Assembly: GCA_963676095.1 (NCBI GenBank)
Contig: OY781040.1
Span: forward strand, 6,820,001 to 6,884,000
DNA from: G963676095 sp963676095
GTDB lineage: Bacteria; Bacteroidota; Bacteroidia; Bacteroidales; Prolixibacteraceae
Length of the DNA stretch: 64,000 bases
Reading direction: 5' to 3'
Shown: positions 35,415-43,743 of the stretch, piece after piece
Position numbering within the stretch: position 1 is the stretch's first letter
Layout of the letters: each line of letters starts with the position of its first letter
Program-made: the position numbers and the translations under genes
The notes under the pieces: generated by a model
Database searches by the model: none
What the model was told of the DNA's origin: nothing
The model's input: the letters and a program-made list of their open reading frames with translations, nothing else

Positions 35415-36302
35415 TTACTGATTGAGAATCGATGCAATTTCCGCCAGATTATATTTTGGCGTTGCTCCGGCTTTGGAAGCGACAAAAGCTCCCGTTGCAC
35501 AGGCAAAGTTTAAAGCGTCTGAATTATTTTTCCCCTCCAGAACCGAGGCAACCAGTCCGGCCAAAAAAGCGTCTCCGGCCCCAACCGGGTCGACTGCATA
35601 AATCCTGAAACCGGGATGTTCATAAAATGAACCCTCTGCGTAAAGAATGGCTCCCTTTTCTCCTCTCGTCACGCAAACCATCCGGGCATTAAAAAATGAT
35701 GATAGCCACAGGATTAATTCCCGGTCTGTTTCCTTACGTTCGTACCATCTTCCGAAAACACAAAGCTCTTCTTCATTCATTTTTATAATATCGGCCCGTT
35801 GCATCAATAATTCGAGGATCTCTTTATTGTCATAAGGTTTTCTGAGGTTGACATCGATCAGTTTTACGGCATCCCCGGAAAGGATATGAAGAATAACCTC
35901 TCGTGAAACAGGATTTCTGGAAGCCAATGAACCGTAAATAATGAGACCGGAATCTTTTGCAGCACGATCAAGTGCATCATGCATTTCCAGGTTATCCCAG
36001 GCTACCGGTTCACATATTTCATACGTTGCAGTTTGGTGCTCCAGGTGAACAATAACTTCACTCGTCGGTAGGCTGATGTCTGTACTGATATAGCTGGTAT
36101 CCAATCCTGATGAATCAACAAATTCAAGCAACTCCTGCCCCAGGGTATCGTTCCCGACTTTACTGACAACAGTAACCTCGTGACCGAGTTGCTTTAAATG
36201 TAATCCGGCATTCATTGGGGCCCCTCCCGGTTTTCTCCCGGAAGGAAGGTTATCCCAAAGAATTTCTCCGATACACAGTATTTTTTTATTTTCTATCTTC
36301 AT
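35415..36302 (-). CDS. PfkB-family carbohydrate kinase (fructokinase-like)
   Basis: 295 aa. LCIGEILWDNLPSGRKPGGAPMNAGLHLKQLGHEVTVVSKVG is a typical ribokinase/fructokinase N-terminus. The ATP/anion-hole motif VDPVGAGDAFLAGLVA has the catalytic Asp. It phosphorylates a sugar, most likely fructose. It starts 3 bp after the stop of the M3 peptidase gene on the same strand, so they are co-transcribed, although no metabolic link is obvious. Confidence 0.9.
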   Translation of the reverse strand: MKIENKKILCIGEILWDNLPSGRKPGGAPMNAGLHLKQLGHEVTVVSKVGNDTLGQELLEFVDSSGLDTSYISTDISLPTSEVIVHLEHQTATYEICEPVAWDNLEMHDALDRAAKDSGLIIYGSLASRNPVSREVILHILSGDAVKLIDVNLRKPYDNKEILELLMQRADIIKMNEEELCVFGRWYERKETDRELILWLSSFFNARMVCVTRGEKGAILYAEGSFYEHPGFRIYAVDPVGAGDAFLAGLVASVLEGKNNSDALNFACATGAFVASKAGATPKYNLAEIASILNQ

Positions 36303-36305
36303 CTG

Positions 36306-38447
36306 CTATCTGGCAACCAGCCCTCTGTTTTCCAGCATCGGTCCAATTTCCGGCTCCCGGCCCCTGAAATCGCGGAACAACTTTGCAAGGTCTTCCGTAT
36401 TTCCCCTGGAGAGGATCATATCGCGGAACCGTTGCCCATTTTCCCGGGTCAGGCCACCGTTTTCCTTAAACCAGGAATAAGCATCATCATCAAGCATTTC
36501 CGACCACAGGTAAGCATAATACCCGGCGGCATATCCGTTTCCCCAGATATGCAAAAAATAGGTTGATCGATAACGGGGCGGCACCTGGCGAAGGTCAAGA
36601 TGAGTTTTATGCAATGCCTCTGCTTCGAATTTGTCAACATCACCGATTGAATCGCTGGCAGAGATAGTATGCCACTGCATATCAAGTTCGGCCGCGGCAA
36701 GAAGCTCGGTCAGCATATATCCCTGATTAAAGGATGCCGATTTCCTGATCTTTTCAACCAGTTTGGCAGGCATAGGTTCGCCTGTCTTATAGTGGACTGC
36801 ATAATGACTGAAAACTTCCGGATAAATTGCCCAGTGTTCATTAAACTGAGAAGGAAATTCAACAAAATCGCGGGCGACACTTGTCCCCGACAGGCTTGGA
36901 TACTGCTGACTGGCAAAAAATCCGTGCAAGGCATGCCCGAATTCATGGAACATGGTCGTCACGTCGTCGTAACTGATCAGGGCCGGCTGTCCCGGCGCAG
37001 GCTTTGCAAAGTTGCAAACATTATAGATAACAGGCTTTTTACCAAGCAGCTTCGACTGCTCCACAATGTTGTCCATCCATGCCCCGCCCGATTTATTGTC
37101 CCGTTTGAAATAATCACAGTAAAACAGCCCGATTGACGTGCTGTCGTGATCGAATAACTCGTAAACACGGACGTCATCCTGATAAACAGGAATATCATGA
37201 CGTTCCTTGAAGGTCAGTCCGTAAAGCTGATGTGCGGCATAAAATACCCCGTTCTGAAGGACATTAAACAGTTCGAAGTACGGCTTAACCTGATCAGCAT
37301 CTAGATCATACTTAGCCTTCCTGACCTTTTCAGCATAATAATTCCAATCCCAGGGCTCGAGTTTAAAACCGCCCTTTTCCTGGTCGATCACCTTCTGGAT
37401 ATCAGCAGCCTCTTTCCTCGCATTGGCAGTAGCAGCAGGGACCAGCTTGTCCAAAAAACTTTCTACCGTAACCGGTGTCTTCGCCATCTGATTCTGCAGG
37501 TTCCAGGCTGCGTAATTATCGAAGCCCAACAATTTTGCCTGTTGGGCCCTGATTTCGGCCAGACGGCTGATAATCCCCCTCGTATCATTGCTATCTCCTT
37601 TCTCGGCCCTGATCCAGGAATGCTGGAAAAGTTCATGCCTTACTTCACGATCTGAAAGAGATTGTAAGGCCGGTTGCTGGGTGGTGTTTTGCAAGGGAAT
37701 ATAATATTTGCCTGGCAGGTTATTGTTTTCAGCGGCTTGCTGAGCTGCCTGGATCTCATGTTCTGATAATCCGGCCAGCTTAGACTTGTCGTCAACAACC
37801 AAAGCCCCGGCCTTGGCTGCGTCCAATAACCGGTTTGTAAACCGGGCGCCCAATGAGGCTGCTTCCTCATTCAGCTTTTTAAGTTTTGTTTTATCATCCC
37901 CGGAAAGGTTTGCCCCGGCCATGATAAATTTTTGATAATAATATTCGACCAGCTTCATGGACTCTGGGTCAAGATTGAGTTCTCCCCTCTTGTCATATAG
38001 AGTCTTGACCCGGTTAAACAATTTATCATTCAAGAAAATAGCATCTTTATGCCCTGCCAGTTTGGGAGCCTCGGTTTCTTCTACCTTCTGCAAAACAGGG
38101 TTTGTGTTTGCTCCTGACAGTAAGTTAAATACTCCTTGGACCCGATGCAGGGTCTGACCGCTTTTTTCAAGGGCCACAAATGTGTTTTCAAAAGTCGGTT
38201 CTTCCGGATTGTCAGCAATCTTTGTTATTTCATCCAGCTGTTCAGCCATTCCGGCTTCCAGAGCGGGCTGAAAATCGCTGTCTTTTATTTTACCAAAGTC
38301 CGGAGCGCCATACGGTAAATTACTCGGTTTCATTAATGGATTATTAGACAAACTTTCATCATTTTGATTATTGGGGTTCCTGGTGCCGCTACATGCCGCC
38401 ACAACAATTGTCAGGGCCACGGCTAAAAAAAGACATAATCTCTTCAT
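36306..38447 (-). CDS. dcp: M3-family metallopeptidase, peptidyl-dipeptidase Dcp-like lipoprotein
   Basis: 713 aa. Lipobox VVAAC (Cys about 19). NNPLMKPSNLPYGAPDFGKIKDSDFQPALEAG is the Dcp/oligopeptidase A N-terminus. The zinc motif HEFGHALHGF lies in TTMFHEFGHALHGFFASQQYP, with the downstream third ligand region (SQFNEHWAIYPEVF). It removes dipeptides from the C-terminus of oligopeptides, here probably in the periplasm. Followed after 3 bp by the sugar kinase gene; divergent from the two-component system. Confidence 0.95.
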   Translation of the reverse strand: MKRLCLFLAVALTIVVAACSGTRNPNNQNDESLSNNPLMKPSNLPYGAPDFGKIKDSDFQPALEAGMAEQLDEITKIADNPEEPTFENTFVALEKSGQTLHRVQGVFNLLSGANTNPVLQKVEETEAPKLAGHKDAIFLNDKLFNRVKTLYDKRGELNLDPESMKLVEYYYQKFIMAGANLSGDDKTKLKKLNEEAASLGARFTNRLLDAAKAGALVVDDKSKLAGLSEHEIQAAQQAAENNNLPGKYYIPLQNTTQQPALQSLSDREVRHELFQHSWIRAEKGDSNDTRGIISRLAEIRAQQAKLLGFDNYAAWNLQNQMAKTPVTVESFLDKLVPAATANARKEAADIQKVIDQEKGGFKLEPWDWNYYAEKVRKAKYDLDADQVKPYFELFNVLQNGVFYAAHQLYGLTFKERHDIPVYQDDVRVYELFDHDSTSIGLFYCDYFKRDNKSGGAWMDNIVEQSKLLGKKPVIYNVCNFAKPAPGQPALISYDDVTTMFHEFGHALHGFFASQQYPSLSGTSVARDFVEFPSQFNEHWAIYPEVFSHYAVHYKTGEPMPAKLVEKIRKSASFNQGYMLTELLAAAELDMQWHTISASDSIGDVDKFEAEALHKTHLDLRQVPPRYRSTYFLHIWGNGYAAGYYAYLWSEMLDDDAYSWFKENGGLTRENGQRFRDMILSRGNTEDLAKLFRDFRGREPEIGPMLENRGLVAR

Positions 38448-38616
38448 GCTGTATTTTATTTTGATGATAAAAAAATTCCAGAAATAAAAAGTAAAAACAA
38501 AATAACGTGAAAAATTCTTCTTACGTATCTGCGAAAATAAGGAAAAAGGCTAAAAATAAATATGACATAAGTTGCAGATTCTTTCCTGTCGCCTTCGCAC
38601 CCCAGGGAATAACCCA

Positions 38617-38748
38617 AAATTATAGGTTAATATTTCAGAAATTATCGACTATAATTTTAGAAATTATAGGTTAATATTTCAGAAATTATGGGTTATAATC
38701 TCCGGGATTATAGCTTATAATTTTGAAAATTATAAGCTAATGCCTTGA
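38617..38748. repeat. Six imperfect 22-bp tandem repeats
   Basis: Units begin at 38617, 38639, 38661, 38683, 38705 and 38727. Units 1 and 3 are identical (AAATTATAGGTTAATATTTCAG). The others keep the (A)ATTAT-n-G-n-(C/T)TA core, several of which are near-palindromes such as ATTATAGCTTATAAT in unit 5. The period is about two DNA turns, so all cores face the same side. The array lies upstream of the histidine kinase promoter. Confidence 0.85.
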
Positions 38749-38817
38749 AACGGGTACAAATGCTCCTGCAAGTTCAGGACAGCCCTCCAGAAATACCTGA
38801 TTAGCGAATTGAATTTG

Positions 38818-38825
38818 TAACTTTG
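38818..38825 (+). promoter_or_regulatory. Bacteroidetes -7 box for the two-component operon
   Basis: TAACTTTG matches TAnnTTTG. It puts transcription start near 38832, which excludes the in-frame TTG at 38823 as start codon and supports ATG 38847. Confidence 0.6.
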
Positions 38826-38846
38826 CTAAAATCAAAAATTCAGAGA

Positions 38847-39806
38847 ATGGTACTTCAAATTTTACTGGCAATTTCTATTATTCTCCAGTTTTTTGCCGCC
38901 GGGGTGGCTATTAAGCTGACAAAGGTAACCAAGTATAACTTTTCATGGATGCTCCTCACAGTAGGCTTTATCGTCATGGCCATCAGCCGTATTGTCGAGT
39001 TCCTGCCATATATCAGCAATTTCGAGCCACAGGAGCTTGGTGAGGTCGTGGTCTGGTTTGGCGTTGTTATCTCGCTGACCTTCGCCATTGGCGTATTTAT
39101 GATCCAAAAAATTTTCAAGTACATGAAACGGGTGGAAGATTCACGGCGCCTCACTGAAAAAATGTTCCTGAATGCCATTATTCAGGCTGAAGAGAAGGAA
39201 CGAAAGCGGTTTGCGAAAGAGCTCCATGATGGCCTTGGACCATTGCTGTCAACCGTCAAGATGTCTGTATCATCTCTTGCTCAGTTGAAACACGACAGTG
39301 CATCAGATGGAATTGTAAAAAATACGGAGATGATCATCAATGAAGCCATTAAGTCGCTTAAGGAAATATCGGACAACCTGAGCCCCCATGTGCTCGACAA
39401 TTTCGGCTTGCTCCGGGCCCTTCGCAATTTCACAAACAAGATAAACGCCACCAGGGCCATTTATATCAACCTTGAGTCGAACCTGGGAAACGAGCGTTTT
39501 GAAACAAATACTGAAGTTGTACTTTACCGTGTTGTTTGCGAGTTGATAAACAATACGATTAAACATGCAAAGGCAAAAAAAGTCGATATCAGCTTGATGA
39601 AAGAGGAAAAAAGTCTTACCATTGTATACAAAGACAACGGCCGGGGCTTTAATAAAGCCAAATTGGTGGAACGTAACGGGAACCAGGGTATGGGACTTTC
39701 AAATATTTTTTCAAGGATTAATTCCCTGAAAGGTGAGATTTCGATCGAAAGCGAACCTGGAAAGGGGACCAAGGTAAACATTAAAGTAAAGATTGACAAT
39801 GAATGA
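38847..39806 (+). CDS. Sensor histidine kinase, HisKA_3 (NarL/DegS type)
   Basis: 319 aa from ATG 38847. Two N-terminal membrane helices (about residues 3-22 and 32-50) and perhaps a third (about 65-85) give no obvious extracytoplasmic sensor. A coiled segment leads to the phosphoacceptor in AKELHDGLGPLLSTVKMS. HATPase_c motifs follow: VCELINNTIKHAKAKKVDISL and YKDNGRGFN, then GMGLSNIFSRI. It should autophosphorylate His and pass phosphate to the response regulator, whose gene overlaps its 3' end by 14 bp. Signal unknown; it may sense membrane state. Confidence 0.92.
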   Translation: MVLQILLAISIILQFFAAGVAIKLTKVTKYNFSWMLLTVGFIVMAISRIVEFLPYISNFEPQELGEVVVWFGVVISLTFAIGVFMIQKIFKYMKRVEDSRRLTEKMFLNAIIQAEEKERKRFAKELHDGLGPLLSTVKMSVSSLAQLKHDSASDGIVKNTEMIINEAIKSLKEISDNLSPHVLDNFGLLRALRNFTNKINATRAIYINLESNLGNERFETNTEVVLYRVVCELINNTIKHAKAKKVDISLMKEEKSLTIVYKDNGRGFNKAKLVERNGNQGMGLSNIFSRINSLKGEISIESEPGKGTKVNIKVKIDNE

Positions 39807-40452
39807 AAATATTCGAAAAATAATTATTGTTGATGATCATACTTTGTTTCGTAACGGGTTGAAAATTTTATTAAACAGCCTGGACAATTACAACGTAGTA
39901 GGTGAAGCAGCTGACGGAGAAGAATTTATCAGCCTGCTTGAAAAGCAGCATGATGCGGACCTGGTTCTCCTGGATATTGATATGCCTGTTATGGATGGAA
40001 TTGAGGCAGCCAGGATAGCCTTGCAAAAATACCCTGATCTGAAGATTATTACCCTTTCGATGTATGGAGAAGAAGATTATTATTATAAAATGGTGGATGC
40101 CGGCGTAAAGGGTTTTCTTTTGAAAAACTCAGATATGAACGAGGTAAAGAACGCTCTTGAAACGGTCTACGAAGGGGGAAACTATTTTTCTTCAGAGCTT
40201 TTGCAAACATTGGTTAACAGCCTTCGCTCAAATACAAAGACCAAAGAAACGCGGGTCGATCTGTCTGAAAGGGAAATAGAAATACTAATCCTGATCTGCC
40301 AGGGATTTTCAAACCAGGAAATTGCAGATCAGCTTTTTATTTCAAAAAGAACGGTCGATAAACACAGGGCCAATATTCTTGAAAAAAGCGAGTGTAAAAA
40401 TACGGCACAGCTGGTTATGTATGCCATAAAAAACCAACTCGTAGAAATCTGA
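39793..40452 (+). CDS. LuxR/NarL-family response regulator
   Basis: 219 aa. The receiver domain has Asp-Asp near residue 14 (IIVDDHTLFRNGLKILL), phosphoacceptor Asp in LVLLDIDMPVMDG, and Lys in GFLLKNSD. The C-terminal LuxR HTH is LSEREIEILILICQGFSNQEIADQLFISKRTVDKHRANILEKS. It overlaps the kinase gene by 14 bp, so the two are a translationally coupled pair. The 22-bp repeats upstream of the operon are candidate binding sites for it. Confidence 0.95.
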   Translation: MTMNENIRKIIIVDDHTLFRNGLKILLNSLDNYNVVGEAADGEEFISLLEKQHDADLVLLDIDMPVMDGIEAARIALQKYPDLKIITLSMYGEEDYYYKMVDAGVKGFLLKNSDMNEVKNALETVYEGGNYFSSELLQTLVNSLRSNTKTKETRVDLSEREIEILILICQGFSNQEIADQLFISKRTVDKHRANILEKSECKNTAQLVMYAIKNQLVEI

Positions 40453-40453
40453 T

Positions 40454-41326
40454 TTATAAATTTATTTTAAACTTCTTCATCAAAGAATCTGCCATAAAGA
40501 AAAGAACAACCATCTGTGCAAACGGAGAAAGATGTTCCGGCAGGCCGGATGCTTTTAATTCCAGGCACTCATTTCCTGAGGCACGAAGTGTGTCTAGTAA
40601 GCGGGTGGTCCGGTCAGACTCCTGCCCGGGGGGATTTATAGCCAGAATGACCGATTTTTTGGGCGTTTCCATGAACCCGAACTGGGCAGCCGGTATCGCG
40701 CAAAAAGGAAAGCGGATAGCCGAAGTCAATAAAACAGCAGCATGTCCGGCAATGCCAATATTGGGTCCTGATCCGATAATATAAAAACCACGGTTTCCTT
40801 TTCTTTTGAGCGATGAGTAAAAAATCTTTGCCATATCATTTCCTTCCTGTCTGAGCAGGGCCATTTGCTCCTCCAGATACTGGATTGCAGGATAAGGGTC
40901 TACGCCATGTCCGAGATAAAGTACGACCAGCGTGTTGATAAAGCCTGACAGAAGAGTATTCTCAACATTCCCAGCACAAATATCGACAACAACATCGGCA
41001 GCATAGTGAGAAGCCAAAAAACCTTTCGTATCATCAACAACACAGACAAATTTTTCAAACCTATCGGCACACCAAAGGGTTTCCGCCCCTGTTCCTGACA
41101 AAGAAATCAGAACCGCTTTATCAAACTGTTTTACTCTCTCCAGGTAATAATAGTATTCCGACGCTATTTCCGGATAAATCTTCTTTCCAAGATAACGCAA
41201 TACCTGGGAAGCATAATACGACGATCCCATACCGATATAGGGGACCTTTTCCGGAAGTATCAGCCCCTTATTCTTTTCATAGCAAGTTTTTGCCAGATGG
41301 GGCAATCCATAAATCACTGATTCCAC
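40454..41326 (-). CDS. SIS-domain sugar isomerase/deglycase-like protein
   Basis: 290 aa. Two SIS-fold halves are visible: YIGMGSSYYASQVLRYLGKKIYPEIASEYYYY with ISLSGTGAETLWCADRF, and FYIIGSGPNIGIAGHAAVLLTSAIRF. This is the GlmS C-terminal/FrlB/AgaS type, which acts on sugar phosphates. No glutaminase domain is present. The next gene on the same strand, 145 bp upstream, is a fructosamine kinase, suggesting a role in handling glycated amines, but this is inference. Converges with the response regulator, 1 bp apart. Confidence 0.8.
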   Translation of the reverse strand: MESVIYGLPHLAKTCYEKNKGLILPEKVPYIGMGSSYYASQVLRYLGKKIYPEIASEYYYYLERVKQFDKAVLISLSGTGAETLWCADRFEKFVCVVDDTKGFLASHYAADVVVDICAGNVENTLLSGFINTLVVLYLGHGVDPYPAIQYLEEQMALLRQEGNDMAKIFYSSLKRKGNRGFYIIGSGPNIGIAGHAAVLLTSAIRFPFCAIPAAQFGFMETPKKSVILAINPPGQESDRTTRLLDTLRASGNECLELKASGLPEHLSPFAQMVVLFFMADSLMKKFKINL

Positions 41327-41471
41327 GTTTCACAATTTTTTAGTTTTCCCAAACATTCCTTCCAGCTTCCAAAAAAATTCCACTAACACAAAAAACGTAC
41401 CTGGAATATTATTTTCAGAAGCTATGTAAAATAAATCACTTCCTTTCCACAATTCTTCATCAGACAACGCT

Positions 41472-42359
41472 TTACCGGACAAAATTTCCGGCTATCCTTA
41501 ATGCCTGCTGTCCATACGATCCGCCAAACAAAAGATAATGATTCAGGATATGGTAAAGCTGATAAACAGGCAATCTTTTTTTCCAGTCATCTTCAAGAGG
41601 AAGTGCATCATCATAGGCTTTCCATGTTTTATCGGAAAAACCACCGAAAAGAGCCATCATACTTAGTTCCATTTCCCGGTCGGCATAATAAGATGCCGGA
41701 TCGATCAGGGCAGGCCCTTCCTCCGTATAAAGAAAATTTCCAGACCACAAATCTCCATGTATCAACGAAACTTTTGATGAAGCAGGCAGCCAGTCGGTAA
41801 GCTTACTTACCAAAGCCTCGTATATCTTCTTCTCCTCAAATCCCAGTTTTCGGTGGTTATCCACCAGTTCAAGAATATAAAGCAACCGGTTGTTGATAAA
41901 AAAATCTTTCCAGTTGTCGCACCAGCTATTTTTCTGCGGGGTAGAGCCACAATAGTTGTCATGATAAAACCCGAATTGCCGGTCGTGGTACTGATGCAAA
42001 ACGGCAAGGCCCGTTCCAAGGTTCTCTTCCTGACGGGGCGAATAACCGGTTTTTAAAAATTCCAGCACTATAAAACCAGGGATATCATGGCCTCCTTTCC
42101 CTGCAAGGATGACCTCAGGAATCACCAATTGTTTCCCTGATAATAATTTTAATTCCTCCAGGCACTCAGCTTCACGTATAAATAAATCGTCTGCCGCGGC
42201 ATGGTTCATTTTCAGAAAAAGGCCGCCATGAGAGGTTGTCAGCTTAAAACTCTGACTTATACATCCCCCTCCGATATGATCCATTCCTGTTATATGAAAA
42301 CTGTTCCCAAACTTTTGAGTGAGTTTCTCTGTCAGATATTCAAAAGTTTTCTCTTCCAT
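41472..42359 (-). CDS. Fructosamine kinase family protein
   Basis: 295 aa. GGCISQSFKLTTSHGGLFLKMN is the nucleotide loop and ATP-binding Lys. LIHGDLWSGNFLYTEEGPALIDPASYYADREMELSMMALFGGF is the family hallmark, holding the catalytic Asp and the metal-binding DPA. Members phosphorylate ketoamine adducts on proteins or free amino acids, which then break down, repairing glycation. A minus-strand TACCTTTG at 42364-42371 predicts transcription starting almost at the ATG, so the mRNA may be leaderless. Confidence 0.92.
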   Translation of the reverse strand: MEEKTFEYLTEKLTQKFGNSFHITGMDHIGGGCISQSFKLTTSHGGLFLKMNHAAADDLFIREAECLEELKLLSGKQLVIPEVILAGKGGHDIPGFIVLEFLKTGYSPRQEENLGTGLAVLHQYHDRQFGFYHDNYCGSTPQKNSWCDNWKDFFINNRLLYILELVDNHRKLGFEEKKIYEALVSKLTDWLPASSKVSLIHGDLWSGNFLYTEEGPALIDPASYYADREMELSMMALFGGFSDKTWKAYDDALPLEDDWKKRLPVYQLYHILNHYLLFGGSYGQQALRIAGNFVR

Positions 42360-42363
42360 TTTT

Positions 42364-42371
42364 CAAAGGTA
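42364..42371 (-). promoter_or_regulatory. -7 box giving a near-leaderless fructosamine kinase mRNA
   Basis: The reverse complement reads TACCTTTG. With the usual 6-7 bp to the start point, transcription begins at about the ATG (42359). Confidence 0.45.
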
Positions 42372-42438
42372 CAACAAGAGAATTTGAAAATCCAAACGAC
42401 AGCATTTCAAAGTTCCGGATAACTTCCCTTTAACGACA

Positions 42439-42470
42439 GAAAAAGGCCGCCAGATTGATCTGACGGCCTT
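42439..42470 (-). terminator. Terminator of thrS-infC-rpmI-rplT operon
   Basis: On the minus strand AAGGCCGTCAGA pairs with TCTGGCGGCCTT across TCAA (two wobble/mismatched positions), followed by TTTTT. It lies directly after rplT. Confidence 0.8.
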
Positions 42471-42498
42471 ATGTTTATTTACACCTTATTCTTAATAT

Positions 42499-42843
42499 TT
42501 ATTTCACCTTGTCAACAATTGCTTTAAAAGCAGTTGGTTGATTTGTTGCTAAATCAGCTAATACTTTACGGTTTATCTCGATACTGTTTTTCTTCAACAA
42601 ACCAATTAACTGAGAATAGCTTAATCCTTCCATACGGGCAGCGGCATTAATACGCTGTATCCAAAGGGCACGGAAGTTTCTTTTTTTCGTTTTCCGGTCA
42701 CGGTAGGCATACTGTAAACCTTTTTCATAGGTATTTTTTGCAACCGTCCAGACATTTCCACGGGCACCCCAATTCCCTCTGGTTTCCTTGAGGATTTTTT
42801 TTCTACGAGCCCGAGATGCTACATGATTTACTGATCTTGGCAT
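42499..42843 (-). CDS. rplT: 50S ribosomal protein L20
   Basis: 114 aa. MPRSVNHVASRARRKKILKETRGNWGARGNVWTVAKN is unmistakable, and RIMEGLSYSQL-type C-terminal helices follow (RMEGLSYSQLIGLLKKNSIEINRKVLADLA). It binds 23S rRNA early in 50S assembly, and in other bacteria represses its own operon. It closes the thrS-infC-rpmI-rplT operon, ahead of a clear terminator. Confidence 0.98.
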   Translation of the reverse strand: MPRSVNHVASRARRKKILKETRGNWGARGNVWTVAKNTYEKGLQYAYRDRKTKKRNFRALWIQRINAAARMEGLSYSQLIGLLKKNSIEINRKVLADLATNQPTAFKAIVDKVK

Positions 42844-42939
42844 AATTTTAATTTTTAAGTGGTCAGCGTCCGGTAAAACCGGATCTTTCGGCTAATTCAC
42901 TTGTTCTTAACTTCTTTTATTCACTCTTCCTGAAAAGGA

Positions 42940-43137
42940 TTATTTCATGGAAAGCAACAGCTTGACGTTTTTTTCATCAGCTTTGTCTACCAGCCCAAAA
43001 TGGGTCAGGTTTCTTTTGCGTTTCGTGCTTTTTTTAGTCAGGATATGGCTTTTAAAAGCATGCTTCCTTTTCAATTTACCGGAACCAGTCAGTTTAAACC
43101 GCTTTTTTGCCCCGGAGTTTGTCTTCATTTTTGGCAT
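42940..43137 (-). CDS. rpmI: 50S ribosomal protein L35
   Basis: 65 aa, normal length. MPKMKTNSGAKKRFKLTGSGKLKRKHAFKSHILTKKSTKRKRNL is the standard L35 sequence. It lies 27 bp after infC and 96 bp before rplT on the same strand, the conserved infC-rpmI-rplT order. Confidence 0.98.
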   Translation of the reverse strand: MPKMKTNSGAKKRFKLTGSGKLKRKHAFKSHILTKKSTKRKRNLTHFGLVDKADEKNVKLLLSMK

Positions 43138-43164
43138 CTTTCCAAATTTAAATTATCAAAGAAA

Positions 43165-43722
43165 TTACTTCTTTTTCTTAGGTGAAATAAACATGATCAT
43201 TCTCTTTCCTTCAAGGCGCGGCAGCTGTTCCACCTTGCCCAAATCTTCCAGGGAGGTTGCAAATTTGAGCAACAAAATTTCACCTTGTTCCTTGAAAAGG
43301 ATCGAACGCCCTTTAAAGAAAACATAGGCTTTTACCTTAGCCCCTTCAGATAAAAACTTTTCGGCATGCCTCAGTTTAAAATTGAAATCGTGTTCATCGG
43401 TATTCGGCCCAAAACGGATTTCCTTTACAATAACTTTGACAGCCTTGGCCTTCATTTCTTTTTGTTTCTTCTTTTGTTGATAAAGAAACTTCTGATAATC
43501 AATAATTTTACAAACAGGAGGATCTGCATTGGGGGAAATTTCAACCAGGTCAAGCTCTTGTTCATGAGCCATTGACAGTGCTTCCTTTAACGTATAAACA
43601 CCCTGGTTTTCTACATTTTCACCAACAACGCGAACCTGATGAGATCTGATTTGCTCATTTATCCTGTGCTGAGGTGTTGTATCTACTCGTGTTCCTCCTC
43701 GATATGGTCTTTTTAAAGCGAT
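43165..43722 (-). CDS. infC: Translation initiation factor IF-3, AUC start codon
   Basis: 185 aa when read from an ATC at 43722. The first in-frame ATG (43572) is internal. Upstream of it the frame stays open and encodes genuine IF-3 sequence: RINEQIRSHQVRVVGENVENQGVYTLKEALSMA. A stop (TAG) lies 5 codons before the ATC, and AGGAGG precedes the ATC by 8 nt, so no ATG, GTG or TTG start is available. IF-3 genes of other bacteria use AUU, AUC or AUA, letting IF-3 repress its own translation. The C-terminal domain (AYVFFKGRSILFKEQGE) is complete. Follows thrS by 21 bp. Confidence 0.93.
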   Translation of the reverse strand: MALKRPYRGGTRVDTTPQHRINEQIRSHQVRVVGENVENQGVYTLKEALSMAHEQELDLVEISPNADPPVCKIIDYQKFLYQQKKKQKEMKAKAVKVIVKEIRFGPNTDEHDFNFKLRHAEKFLSEGAKVKAYVFFKGRSILFKEQGEILLLKFATSLEDLGKVEQLPRLEGKRMIMFISPKKKK

Positions 43723-43743
43723 AAGAAAAACCTCCTATTCTTT

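Larger units (their letters stand above)
38448..38846. other. Divergent intergenic region between M3 peptidase and two-component system
   Basis: About 400 bp with no gene. It contains the 22-bp tandem repeats (38617-38748) and a TAACTTTG -7 box (38818-38825) directed at the histidine kinase. Confidence 0.7.

Noticed and set aside
38617..38748. Short CRISPR array
   Set aside because: The 22-bp units are contiguous with no spacers, and no cas genes are near.
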